A stretch of DNA of 64,000 bases, from positions 1-64,000 of the forward strand of contig CAMWSM010000004.1 in the NCBI GenBank assembly GCA_947176915.1. Direction: 5' to 3'. Below are positions 1-8,509 of this stretch, piece by piece (the stretch's first letter is position 1; every line of letters begins with the position of its first letter). Both the position numbers and the translations under genes were made by a program. This stretch comes from an uncultured Porphyromonadaceae bacterium. GTDB lineage: Bacteria; Bacteroidota; Bacteroidia; Bacteroidales; Muribaculaceae. The notes under the pieces were generated by a model that saw only the letters and a program-made list of their open reading frames with translations, did no database searches and was not told the origin of the DNA.

Positions 1-51
1 TGAGGGGGTAGTGGCCGGTAGGCTGTGTGAGTTCGAGTCTCATCTTGGACA
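1..51 (+). tRNA. tRNA-Leu(GAG), 3' part only
   Basis: The window opens inside a tRNA at position 33 of the anticodon loop. The anticodon reads GAG (2-4), followed by the 3' anticodon stem GGTAG (7-11), a long variable arm with GGCC/GGCT pairing (13-24), the T stem-loop GTGAG-TTCGAGT-CTCAT (27-43), the 3' acceptor strand CTTGGAC (44-50) and discriminator A (51). The long variable arm marks a class II tRNA and the anticodon gives leucine. CCA is not encoded. The 5' half lies outside the window. Confidence 0.88.
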
Positions 52-58
52 CTTTGAA

Positions 59-102
59 GGGTCCGAAAGAAAAGTAACTTTTCTTTCGGACCCTTATTTT
101 TT
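59..102 (+). terminator. Rho-independent terminator of tRNA-Leu
   Basis: A perfect 16-bp stem (59-74 with 78-93, starting GGGTCCG) with a three-base loop is followed by TTATTTTTT. It lies eight bases after the tRNA end. Confidence 0.9.
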
Positions 103-176
103 GTTTAAACCTATATTTTATTTCATGTGTTATACCAGTATATTCCACTTCAACTAACAATATTAAATTTTATTTT

Positions 177-1877
177 ATGGAATGGCTTTATGATATATTA
201 CGCCAAAATCCGGTTATTCCAATTTTCTTGACAATAGGACTTGGATTTTGGTTAGGAAACCTTAAATTTAAATCATTTTCACTCGGACCGGTAACTGCCA
301 CACTGCTTGTTGGCGTTTTAATAGGTCAGATTGGCGTTCCTATAGCAGAACCATTGAAATCGGTAGCCTTTATGCTGTTTCTTTTCGCAATCGGTTATAG
401 CGTCGGGCCTCAATTCTTCCGATCGCTTAAAGGCGATGGTTTAAAGCAGATGGGATTTGCCTGTGTAGAAGGTCTGATATGTGTAGGTGTCTGCATAGGA
501 GTCGCTAAGATAATGGGATATAATGTGGGAACTGCCATCGGAATTTTCTCAGGGTCGCAAACTATATCGGCTGTATTAGGAGTTGGAGGAGACACTCTTC
601 GCTCTCTGAATATTCCGAAGGATAAGGTGGACTATTTCATAGGGATGATGCCCTCGGCATACGCGGTAACATATATATTCGGTACCATCGGAACAGCCTG
701 GATAATTGCAAATCTTGGTCCTAAACTTCTTGGTGGATTAGATAAAGTCAAGGCGGAGACGGCAAAAATAGAAGCTGAACTCGACAGTGGTGAATTTGAA
801 CCTGAGCCGGGGATGATTGTTGCAAATCGTCCGGTTTCATTCAGGTCTTTTAGGGCAGACTCATCTTTTTTCCGCACTCCTAAAAGAGTGGAGGAGATAG
901 AAAGATTCCTCAAGGAGAAAAGAATCAGACTTTTTATAGAACGTCTTAGAATAGGGGGTGAGATTGTTGATCCGGCTCCGGATGTGCTTGTGAAGAAGGG
1001 AGATGTTTTAGTGCTTGCAGGACGTAGGGAAATGATGGTAAATGAAAGCGATGCCATAGGTCCGGAGATAGTTGACCACGAATTGATGAATTTCAGCACA
1101 GAAAATCTTCCGGTAACAGTTGCTAAGAAAGGTGCTGATGGAAAGACACTGGGAGAACTGCGCCGTATGGCTTGCATGAAAGGCGTTATGGTGAGAGGAA
1201 TCTTGCGTAACAATGTATCCTTGCCAGTAAGGGCACGTACACAACTGCTGAGCGGAGATGTTGTAACGCTTGTCGGACTTCCTGAAGATGTTGCGAATGC
1301 TGTGGATGAAATAGGCTATTCTGATCGTCATACGGTTGAGACAGACATGTCTTTTGTCGGGCTTGCGCTTGCAATCGGCTGTTTTATTGGAGCACTCACC
1401 ATAAAAATGGATGGAATTCCAATTTCATTAAGTACAAGCGGGGGAGCCTTGATTTCAGGTTTGTTCTTTGGTTGGCTCCGCAATCAGCGTCCTACTTTCG
1501 GGAGAATCCCAAGCTCCGTTGTATGGGTAATGGACAACGTGGGATTGAATATGTTCATTGCAGTGGTGGGTCTATCTGCAGGACCTTCTTTCATAAGTGG
1601 TTTAAAAGAGGTTGGTGTAGGTCTATTTTTTGTTGGAATTGTCTGCACAACAATTCCACTCATTTTATCTATATTTATAGGAAGAAAGTTATTTAAGTTT
1701 TCTGCAGCCGAGACATTAGGATGTGTTGCAGGGAGCAGAAACGCTGTGGCTGCATTAGGCGCGATTCAGGATAACCTTGAAAGTACGCTTCCAGCAATGG
1801 GATATACCGTAACATACGCAGTCGGAAATTTCGTGTTAATTTTTTCCGGAATAGCTGTAGCCCTTCTTGTTTCGTAA
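177..1877 (+). CDS. AspT/YidE-type aspartate:alanine exchanger family transporter
   Basis: This 566-residue inner membrane protein has the AspT/YidE/YbjL layout: about five membrane segments, two central soluble TrkA-C (RCK_C) domains (about residues 205-375), then a second membrane half. The halves are duplicated: VGPQFFRSLK near residue 76 mirrors AGPSFISGLK in the C-terminal half, and SGSQTISAVLG mirrors AGSRNAVAALG. In the family such proteins exchange aspartate for alanine, but no aspartate decarboxylase is nearby, so the substrate is open. It stands alone, separated from the tRNA by a terminator and from the amylase by a promoter. The ATG at 177 begins directly before the first hydrophobic segment. 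A second family member lies at 35438. Family assignment is firm; the aspartate/alanine substrate is not. Confidence 0.85.
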   Translation: MEWLYDILRQNPVIPIFLTIGLGFWLGNLKFKSFSLGPVTATLLVGVLIGQIGVPIAEPLKSVAFMLFLFAIGYSVGPQFFRSLKGDGLKQMGFACVEGLICVGVCIGVAKIMGYNVGTAIGIFSGSQTISAVLGVGGDTLRSLNIPKDKVDYFIGMMPSAYAVTYIFGTIGTAWIIANLGPKLLGGLDKVKAETAKIEAELDSGEFEPEPGMIVANRPVSFRSFRADSSFFRTPKRVEEIERFLKEKRIRLFIERLRIGGEIVDPAPDVLVKKGDVLVLAGRREMMVNESDAIGPEIVDHELMNFSTENLPVTVAKKGADGKTLGELRRMACMKGVMVRGILRNNVSLPVRARTQLLSGDVVTLVGLPEDVANAVDEIGYSDRHTVETDMSFVGLALAIGCFIGALTIKMDGIPISLSTSGGALISGLFFGWLRNQRPTFGRIPSSVVWVMDNVGLNMFIAVVGLSAGPSFISGLKEVGVGLFFVGIVCTTIPLILSIFIGRKLFKFSAAETLGCVAGSRNAVAALGAIQDNLESTLPAMGYTVTYAVGNFVLIFSGIAVALLVS

Positions 1878-1937
1878 GTTTATTAATGAAAATAATGAAA
1901 AAGTATCATTATGGCTGGAAAATAAAAATTTTTTACT

Positions 1938-1945
1938 TATTTTTG
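1938..1945 (+). promoter_or_regulatory. -7 promoter element of the amylase gene
   Basis: TATTTTTG matches the Bacteroidales -7 consensus TAnnTTTG and lies 35 bases before the start codon. No clear TTTG is seen at -33. Confidence 0.5.
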
Positions 1946-1980
1946 CAAAAATTCTTACATAAAAAATTTAATACCTTATC

Positions 1981-4900
1981 ATGAATTTTGCAAAAAGTGC
2001 ATTGTGCGGCACCATTCTGCTTTCAGCTTCTTTGGCAGGATATGCCGGCACATTCGTGGGAGACAGAACTGATTTCCGCGATGAGACTATCTATTTCGCG
2101 ATGACAACGCGTTTCTATGATGGTGACCCTAATAATAATGTTTACTGTTGGGATGGAGTCAATAATATCAATGATCCGGAATGGCGAGGCGATTTCCAAG
2201 GATTAATTGATAAGCTGGATTATATCAAGGCTCTCGGGTTTACGGCTATATGGATCACCCCTATAGTTGAGAATGCCTCCGGTTTGGATTACCACGGTTA
2301 TCATGCAATGGATTTTTCTAAAGTTGATCACCGTTATGTAAATAAAGATGCAACAGCAGAACAAGCGGATGTTGCTTTCAAGGATCTTGTTAAAGCTGTT
2401 CATGATAAGGGGATGAAAATAATTCTTGATATAGTGGTGCAGCATACGGGCAACTTCGGGGAAGCACATCTTGCTCCTATGTTCAAAAAGGATTATACTA
2501 AAAATCTTGCCGATATCAATGAGTCAATGATTCCTTTGACGGTAAGCAATGGTGGAGTGCTCCCTGATAATTATGAAAGCATGAAGCCCGCCGATCAATA
2601 TGGCAATCGACTCGCAATTATGAAGAACAGTGATTTTACAAATCGTGATATTCATAATTACTATCACCACAAAGCCTGGTTTGACTGGGATGATCCTTCC
2701 CGGTGGTGGGGTCAGATTGCCGGTGATTGTGTGGATCTTAATACCGAGCATCCTGCGGTAACTAATTATCTTGTGGAATGTTACTCCCGTTTCATAAAGA
2801 TGGGCATTGACGGATTCAGAATTGATACTGCAGGTCATATCCCACGTCTTGCATTCAACAAGATGTTCATTCCTCAATTTATTGCAGCATCCGAGACTGA
2901 AGAGGCTAAGAAAAATCGAGGCAATGCTCCTTTCTTCATGTATGGTGAAGTCTGTGCTCGTTCAATGGAGGTGATTTATCGTGGGGATAATTATAATTGC
3001 TCGCCGTGCTATTATACTTGGAAAGAGAATAAGGATTATCCTTGGGATATGGATCCGGCATCATGGGACTCTATTGTGAAAATTCCGACAAAGGATGAGG
3101 GATCACAAGATTATTTTACGGTTGACGGCCATACTAACTGGGATTCCGTTCTTCAGTCGGCTACTGACGACAAGGGACATTCGGATGCCATTCTTAGAAA
3201 GAGTGATAATGCTAAGTTGAACGGCAATGATTATCACACCCCGGACCACTCTCAGCATTCCGGACTGAATGTCATTGACTTTGCGATGCACTGGAATTTC
3301 AATTCAGCACAAGGCGCCTACGGAGTCCGTAATCAGGATTATCTCTATAATGATGCCACCTATAATGTGGTCTATGTAGATTCTCATGACTACGCTCCTG
3401 ATAGCAATTACCGCTTTGCAGGAACTCAGGATACATGGGCTGAAAATCTTTCACTGATGTTTACTTTCCGAGGCATCCCATGTTTATATTATGGCTCGGA
3501 GGTAGAATTTCAAAAGGGTAAGGACATAGATAAAGGTGCTATTCTTGCTCTAAAAGATACAGGACGTGCTTATTTCGGCGGTTATCTGGAAGGAAGTGTT
3601 GATGTAAAGGATTTTGCAGACTATTCTAATGCAAAAGGAAACATGAAGTCTACTCTTGAATATCCGCTTGCCCGTCATATTCAGCGCCTCAATAAGATTC
3701 GTGCCGCCGTTCCCGCACTGCGCAAAGGGCAGTACAGCAATGAGGGGTGCTCAGGCAAAATGGCATTCAAGCGTCGATATACTGATGATAAGGTTGATTC
3801 GTATGTTCTGGTGACTATTTCCGGTGATGCTACGTTCACGGGTGTTCTTAACGGACGATATGTTGATGCCGTTACCGGTGATATACAGAATGTTACCGAT
3901 GGAAAACTGACAGCCAAATGTTCAGGAAAAGGAAACCTTCGGGTGTACGTACTTGATACGGAAAAGACCAAGGCTCCCGGAAAGATTGGAGAAGATGGCA
4001 AATATCTCTTTGCAGCTGCTTCTGTTGATCAACCTTGGGAAACATGGCCAGATGAAACAATGCCTGAAGAGACGTGGACTGTGAAACCTAATGGTGGCGG
4101 TGGAGGCAACGTCAGCTCCAATCGTGAGGAACCGGATCCTGTGGTTGCTCCTGCAATGGCTGAGGGAGAACAGGCAATCTTCTTCGAGCATGAGTCTTGG
4201 TGGCCTGTAACTTGCTGGGTATGGTCAAACTCAAAGAATTTCACCGGTGGCAGTTGGCCCGGTCAGAATCTGTCTTACCTGGGCAATAATGTTTATAAAT
4301 GGACATATACCGGTGATGGTAAGATACCGGCTGAAGCAAAAGTAATTTTCTCATGCAATGGCGGAGATCAGACTTCTAAGGATGGCTGGGACTATGTCAA
4401 TGGCGGCTACTATAATGCAAACGGTTATGTTAAGACTATCGAAGGAGCGGGAGAGATAGCTGATGATCCCAATCCACCGGTCAATCCGACAGAATCAAAG
4501 GAATGGATTGCATATTTCGATAATTCCAAGTCAAACTGGAATAAGGTTTATGCTTGGGTTTGGGATGTTAATCATGGGGATAAGAATTATTCAGGAGGCA
4601 CCTGGCCCGGTAAGGAATTGACAGAGAAAAATGCCGCCGGTCATTATGTTTTCAAATGTCAGGTTGAGGATGCAGATCCGAAGATGATGATTATTTTTAA
4701 TGATGGTAGCACTCAGACAAAGAATTTGGATTTTATACACACCGGCATTTACACGAGTGAAGGATACACCAACACCACCACGGGAGTCAAGACTGTATCA
4801 GCATTAGAAAATGTCAAGCTGTATGTAAAAACCGGACAGTTGTATGTGGAGACATCCGATGCAATGCTTCTTCCCGTCGCACGTCTGGATGGTGTCGTAT

Positions 4901-4986
4901 TCCACATTGTGCTCCATGTGGGGGTTAACGAGATTGATCTTCCGAAAGGTATGTATATCATTAATGGAAAGAAGATAGTTCTTTAA
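1981..4986 (+). CDS. Secreted GH13 alpha-amylase with two C-terminal starch-binding-like modules
   Basis: This 1001-residue protein has an N-terminal signal peptide ending near YAG (residue 23). The GH13 barrel is intact: region I DIVVQH (150-155), nucleophile D282 in GFRIDTAGH, acid/base E323 in YGEV, and D470 in YVDSHD. It would hydrolyse alpha-1,4-glucans outside the cytoplasm. A Gly-rich linker (about residues 704-710) leads to two related modules sharing the pattern W-x-W-V/D...GG-S/T-WPG, near residues 735-765 and 850-880; these resemble CBM26-type starch-binding domains. The final 55 residues end in LPKGMYIINGKKIVL, like the last strand of Bacteroidota C-terminal sorting or anchoring domains. 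No susC/susD genes adjoin it. Enzyme class is certain; exact product profile is not. Confidence 0.93.
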   Translation: MNFAKSALCGTILLSASLAGYAGTFVGDRTDFRDETIYFAMTTRFYDGDPNNNVYCWDGVNNINDPEWRGDFQGLIDKLDYIKALGFTAIWITPIVENASGLDYHGYHAMDFSKVDHRYVNKDATAEQADVAFKDLVKAVHDKGMKIILDIVVQHTGNFGEAHLAPMFKKDYTKNLADINESMIPLTVSNGGVLPDNYESMKPADQYGNRLAIMKNSDFTNRDIHNYYHHKAWFDWDDPSRWWGQIAGDCVDLNTEHPAVTNYLVECYSRFIKMGIDGFRIDTAGHIPRLAFNKMFIPQFIAASETEEAKKNRGNAPFFMYGEVCARSMEVIYRGDNYNCSPCYYTWKENKDYPWDMDPASWDSIVKIPTKDEGSQDYFTVDGHTNWDSVLQSATDDKGHSDAILRKSDNAKLNGNDYHTPDHSQHSGLNVIDFAMHWNFNSAQGAYGVRNQDYLYNDATYNVVYVDSHDYAPDSNYRFAGTQDTWAENLSLMFTFRGIPCLYYGSEVEFQKGKDIDKGAILALKDTGRAYFGGYLEGSVDVKDFADYSNAKGNMKSTLEYPLARHIQRLNKIRAAVPALRKGQYSNEGCSGKMAFKRRYTDDKVDSYVLVTISGDATFTGVLNGRYVDAVTGDIQNVTDGKLTAKCSGKGNLRVYVLDTEKTKAPGKIGEDGKYLFAAASVDQPWETWPDETMPEETWTVKPNGGGGGNVSSNREEPDPVVAPAMAEGEQAIFFEHESWWPVTCWVWSNSKNFTGGSWPGQNLSYLGNNVYKWTYTGDGKIPAEAKVIFSCNGGDQTSKDGWDYVNGGYYNANGYVKTIEGAGEIADDPNPPVNPTESKEWIAYFDNSKSNWNKVYAWVWDVNHGDKNYSGGTWPGKELTEKNAAGHYVFKCQVEDADPKMMIIFNDGSTQTKNLDFIHTGIYTSEGYTNTTTGVKTVSALENVKLYVKTGQLYVETSDAMLLPVARLDGVVFHIVLHVGVNEIDLPKGMYIINGKKIVL

Positions 4987-5011
4987 TTCAGAAGGTAGTA
5001 AAAAAGAAAGT

Positions 5012-5050
5012 AGGGTGTATTAGAAATTTCTGATACACCCTATCTCTTTT
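5012..5050. terminator. Terminator between the amylase and the HU/SPOR gene
   Basis: A 15-bp inverted repeat (5012-5026 with 5027-5041, one G-U pair, AGGGTGTAT at the base) is followed on the plus strand by ATCTCTTTT. It sits between convergent genes. Confidence 0.75.
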
Positions 5051-5139
5051 ATGACAATTCTTGTTAGTATGATTTATTTTCTCAAAACTATAAGGAAGGC
5101 ATTATGATCATACATCCCTAATTTCATCGGATATGGATA

Positions 5140-6072
5140 TTATAATCTCTCCCAAATCCAGGGATTGGAAAAGCGAGATGTAATTTCTTTTGAATTAAGC
5201 CGAGATTGAAGTTCCTCTTTATTATCTGAAGTAGCTGCAACAACTCTTGACACTTTACGGGAAGTAACCGTTGAAAGTGGAAATTCTGAAGATGAGAATT
5301 GTTCAGCATATTTCTCAGCATCGGCTTTACTTTTGAAAGTAGCCACAATGAGATAATATGATGGAAGATTCGTCTGTTGCTCTTTTGTAATTGTGTCTTT
5401 AATTGCAATAGTAGGTATAGAATCTTTTTTTAATTCTGCTGAAACTTCATTTGAGATTTTATTGTTTAAGAATGCTTCTACCGGAACAACAGATGCCTTT
5501 TGCTCACGATTGTCAGAAGGGAGAGGATAAAGAAAACCTGCCAATGTTACCGTAGCGACAGCAGCTATGGCAGCAGCGATTTTTCCAATTCTGCGAATGA
5601 AACCTTTCCTTTTTTTAACCTGGAAACCTCTTTCAGATGTAAGGTTTTGTTCGATATTATTAGAAATATTCAATGGTTTTAAACCGGGGCACACAGAAAG
5701 AGCACCAGCAGCGTCGGATGGAGAGAAAAGGATAGTGTTTTCTTCTCCCACTAAAAATGATCCTATTTTCCCAAGCTGGCAGGAACCTTCCGAATATAAG
5801 TGATTCTTAAGATTGGTTACTTCATGGAAAAGAGCCTGTCGAGCTTCCTCAAAAGAGATGCCGTTTTTTCGAGCTATTGAATTTGTGAGAAGTCCATCAT
5901 CAGTTGTAACGGCTTGATTAAACATTACCGAACGTCGGGGAGGGAGCATCTGTCCCTTTACCACATCAATTAGAGCGGGAGAGGCAGTTGCAATAAAGGC
6001 TCCCAGACCGGGCACAATAACACAATCATGGCGGAGAAGGAGGTATTCTATATGGAGGATGAGATGATTCAT
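5140..6072 (-). CDS. HU-CCDC81-type and SPOR domain protein
   Basis: This 310-residue protein begins with two small DNA-binding-like HU-CCDC81 bacterial domains (about residues 1-60, MNHLILHIEYLLLRHDCVIVPG, and 60-125). One membrane segment follows (about 165-185, KIAAAIAAVATVTLAGFLY), then a C-terminal SPOR domain beginning SYYLIVATFKSKADAEKYAEQF. SPOR domains bind denuded peptidoglycan at division sites, so the topology suggests a cytoplasmic HU-like part tied to a periplasmic cell-wall sensor. The architecture is known in Bacteroidota but its role is not established. The start ATG is the first in frame and directly precedes the conserved N-terminus. A -7 element lies at 6134-6141. Confidence 0.85.
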   Translation of the reverse strand: MNHLILHIEYLLLRHDCVIVPGLGAFIATASPALIDVVKGQMLPPRRSVMFNQAVTTDDGLLTNSIARKNGISFEEARQALFHEVTNLKNHLYSEGSCQLGKIGSFLVGEENTILFSPSDAAGALSVCPGLKPLNISNNIEQNLTSERGFQVKKRKGFIRRIGKIAAAIAAVATVTLAGFLYPLPSDNREQKASVVPVEAFLNNKISNEVSAELKKDSIPTIAIKDTITKEQQTNLPSYYLIVATFKSKADAEKYAEQFSSSEFPLSTVTSRKVSRVVAATSDNKEELQSRLNSKEITSRFSNPWIWERL

Positions 6073-6133
6073 GTTTGTTCGGTGTTTATGTATTTTTTCA
6101 GCGTAAGAGGAACAAAACCTCTCTTTGAGTCTG

Positions 6134-6141
6134 CAAAGTTA
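6134..6141 (-). promoter_or_regulatory. -7 promoter element of the HU/SPOR gene
   Basis: On the minus strand the sequence reads TAACTTTG, a match to TAnnTTTG, 61 bases before the start codon. Confidence 0.5.
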
Positions 6142-6192
6142 GCGATAAAAAAGATAAAAACCTATTATGGAGTTAAGAAAAAACACTTTCAG

Positions 6193-7008
6193 TTAAGGGA
6201 TGAATTGTTCAATAAATTGTTTATCAGCTCCTTTCGAAAGTGCTATTTTCTTATCTGCAAGTGCCTCTTCGCGTCGGTAGTTAAGTCTGTGAAGATAGCC
6301 GCGCCATATATAGAAATAAGGATTTTCCGGATATTTTTCAATGCTCTCACGAATATCGGAAGATGCTTCCGAATATTTTTCCATGGATATTTTAAGTAAG
6401 ATACGCCAGGATCGCGTTTCCGGTTCATCAGATAGCCGTAGGGCTTCGTCATAATACTTTAAAGCAGCTTCCTTATCCCCTTCCAATTCTGAAATACGCC
6501 CCAATGCAGACATTCCCACATCGTTATAAGGATAATGACGACATAAGAGATTTAAAGTGGATTGTGCTTCATCAAGTCGATTTTCCCCCAGCAAAATCAA
6601 TCCTTTCATTTGCAGGGGCCATTCCTGAATTGAATCCATGCTTAAGGACTCTTCGATATCTTCCAGTGCCTCTTTATTTCTTTTTAAATAAAGAAGCGTG
6701 CGAGCCCTATTATTATAAAGAGTGGAGGATCGGGGGGAAAGGGTTAGGCCTAAACGAAAAGATTCAAGAGCCTCTTCATAGTGTCCCTGATTTGTCTGGG
6801 CTACCCCCAGATTGGAAAGAAGAAGGGAATTAGTGAAATTTGCGGGTTCAAGTCTTAAGGCTTTAACTATTGTTTGCTCGGCAGCCTCCCAACGTTCCCG
6901 TTTCATATACATGTCTGCAGAATCAACGAGTGCCAAATATTTGGGTGAGGAGGCAGATAAAGATGCAGAAGCGATCAATAGGGTTGCGGCGGCAAAAAAT
7001 TTATACAT
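6193..7008 (-). CDS. Exported tetratricopeptide repeat protein
   Basis: This 271-residue protein has an N-terminal hydrophobic signal (MYKFFAAATLLIASASLSA) followed by about six TPR units, for example SNLGVAQTNQGHYEEALESFRLGLTLSP and ALGRISELEGDKEAALKYYDEALRL. TPR proteins act as scaffolds, so a specific partner cannot be named. The frame is open upstream to 7155, but I chose the ATG at 7008 because it gives a clean signal peptide and lies 45 bases after the -7 element at 7053-7060; the longer start would lie upstream of that promoter. It points the same way as the HU/SPOR gene, 120 bases upstream of it. Confidence 0.8.
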   Translation of the reverse strand: MYKFFAAATLLIASASLSASSPKYLALVDSADMYMKRERWEAAEQTIVKALRLEPANFTNSLLLSNLGVAQTNQGHYEEALESFRLGLTLSPRSSTLYNNRARTLLYLKRNKEALEDIEESLSMDSIQEWPLQMKGLILLGENRLDEAQSTLNLLCRHYPYNDVGMSALGRISELEGDKEAALKYYDEALRLSDEPETRSWRILLKISMEKYSEASSDIRESIEKYPENPYFYIWRGYLHRLNYRREEALADKKIALSKGADKQFIEQFIP

Positions 7009-7416
7009 AACTGAAATCGGAAGTTTTTGAATAATCAAGTAGTTATCCTTTGCAAAGTTAATAAAAATAATAATATAACCCGAATCCTCCGTCAATAGTG
7101 AAATCCTTAGATATAAACCATGATTATAGTGCAGAAGTAGGAAATTGGTATACATCTCCCTACTATACTGCTCCGGTCTTTCTATTTATTCCTAAGTTAT
7201 TACGGAAGTCCTAATTTCATCATCATCCATATTTATCATACTGAAAAAACATAATTGGAATTTGGGTTTTACTAATTTCCAAGACAAATTTATTCAAATT
7301 ATTTAACAAAACTTATTAATTTTGCAGTGTCTCCTGTCTCTCTATCCGGCTATGGATTTAATCAGCTGAATCATGTGGCAGGAGATTATTGATAATAACT
7401 GTTTATAAAAAATATA
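7009..7416. other. 408-base divergent intergenic region
   Basis: It holds a minus-strand -7 element (TAACTTTG, 7053-7060) for the TPR gene and a plus-strand -7 element (TAATTTTG, 7317-7324) for the acetyltransferase, whose leader would then be about 85 bases. Within that leader TCTCCTG (7330-7336) and CAGGAGA (7379-7385) are complementary and could close a stem. No gene was recognised in 7070-7310. Confidence 0.55.
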
Positions 7417-8028
7417 ATGACAGAGAAAGAGAAGTGCAGAGCAGGAGAGTTATACAATCCTAATTATGATGATGAGCTTCAAAGGGAGATGTTGGAAAGT
7501 GCTGAAAGATGTTTTCAATACAATTCTGTTCCCCCAACAAAAGTAGAGGAACGTGATGCCTTGCTCTCAGAAATATTAGGAAGCAAAGGGGAGAATTGTT
7601 GCATACGCTCTCCATTTCAATGTGATTACGGATATAATATTCATGTTGGCAACAATTTCTTTGCCAACTACAATTTTATTGTCCTTGATGGAGGAGAGGT
7701 CAGAATAGGGGACAATGTGTTTATTGCTCCTAATGTTGGTTTACACACAGCCGGGCATCCTCTTGACAGTAAAAGACGTAATGAAGGACTGGAATATGCA
7801 GGACAAATTACCATCGAAGATGATGTCTGGATTGGAGCCGGGGTACAGGTCTGTCCTGGTGTAACCATACACAGTGGAGCAGTGATAGCAGCGGGAGCTG
7901 TGGTAACCAAGGATGTGCCTGCCAATACTGTGGTGGCAGGCGTACCGGCAAAGGTTATTAAAAAATTAATCAATAAAGGAGATCATGGCAAAGGAAGAAT
8001 ATATAAAGAAAAACAGGGACTGGATTAA
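7417..8028 (+). CDS. Maltose/galactoside O-acetyltransferase family protein
   Basis: This 203-residue left-handed beta-helix enzyme would transfer an acetyl group from acetyl-CoA to a sugar. The N-terminus ([21 protein letters not shown]) is the maltose acetyltransferase family cap. The hexapeptide repeats follow, with the catalytic histidine expected in LHTAGHP, and the motif ends [13 protein letters not shown], typical of the LacA/Maa/NodL group. The last 44 bases overlap the FKBP gene in another frame, and the 18-residue tail after VIKKL is non-conserved in appearance. The two genes are probably cotranscribed from the -7 element at 7317. The acceptor sugar cannot be read from sequence. Confidence 0.9.
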   Translation: MTEKEKCRAGELYNPNYDDELQREMLESAERCFQYNSVPPTKVEERDALLSEILGSKGENCCIRSPFQCDYGYNIHVGNNFFANYNFIVLDGGEVRIGDNVFIAPNVGLHTAGHPLDSKRRNEGLEYAGQITIEDDVWIGAGVQVCPGVTIHSGAVIAAGAVVTKDVPANTVVAGVPAKVIKKLINKGDHGKGRIYKEKQGLD

Positions 8029-8383
8029 GAAAAAAAGTGAAGAGTCAGGAGTTAGAGTGCTTGATAAGGGGATCTTTTATAAAATTATTAAATCCGGTGA
8101 TGGAAAGTCTGTTCAACCTAATAGAGGAAGTGTTGTAACGGTCCATTATGTAGGTAAAACTATTAATGGAAAAATATTTGACAGCAGCCGTGGGGGCACG
8201 GCACCTGCGTTCAGACTTCGTGATTTAATTCCCGGTTGGATAATAGCTTTACAGAAGATGCATGTCGGGGATAGATGGGAAATCTATATCCCTTCTGAAC
8301 AGGGTTACGGTAAAATAAATCAGCCCGGCATCCCCGGTGGATCAACTTTGGTGTTTGATGTTGAGCTTTTGGCTGTAAATTGA
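7985..8383 (+). CDS. FKBP-type peptidyl-prolyl cis-trans isomerase
   Basis: This 132-residue protein is almost entirely one FKBP domain (about residues 30-131): [21 protein letters not shown], then [29 protein letters not shown], and [16 protein letters not shown]. The core aromatic and Asp residues of the rotamase pocket are present. No signal peptide is evident, unlike the FkpA/Mip group, so a cytoplasmic folding role is likely. It starts inside the end of the acetyltransferase gene (44-base overlap), which implies translational coupling. Confidence 0.92.
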   Translation: MAKEEYIKKNRDWIKKKSEESGVRVLDKGIFYKIIKSGDGKSVQPNRGSVVTVHYVGKTINGKIFDSSRGGTAPAFRLRDLIPGWIIALQKMHVGDRWEIYIPSEQGYGKINQPGIPGGSTLVFDVELLAVN

Positions 8384-8509
8384 ACTTATATCCTGCATAA
8401 TGTGTTTATAATAAGGTAAGTGAGTGTTGAATATTAATAGGCTGCTCTTACTTACATAATTCAAGAATAAGCCATTATTATCTGTTATCAAAAAATATTA
8501 GAAAGAACT

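Noticed and set aside
632-1213. 193-codon open frame on the minus strand
   Set aside because: It is entirely antisense to the AspT-type gene, with serine-rich, motif-free sequence and no start context.
177-4986. AspT-type gene and amylase as one operon
   Set aside because: A -7 promoter element lies between them and the functions do not relate.
8416-8455. Hairpin between the FKBP and poxB genes (GTAAGTGAG with CTTACTTAC)
   Set aside because: The pairing is imperfect with a long loop and no T tract, too weak to call a terminator.
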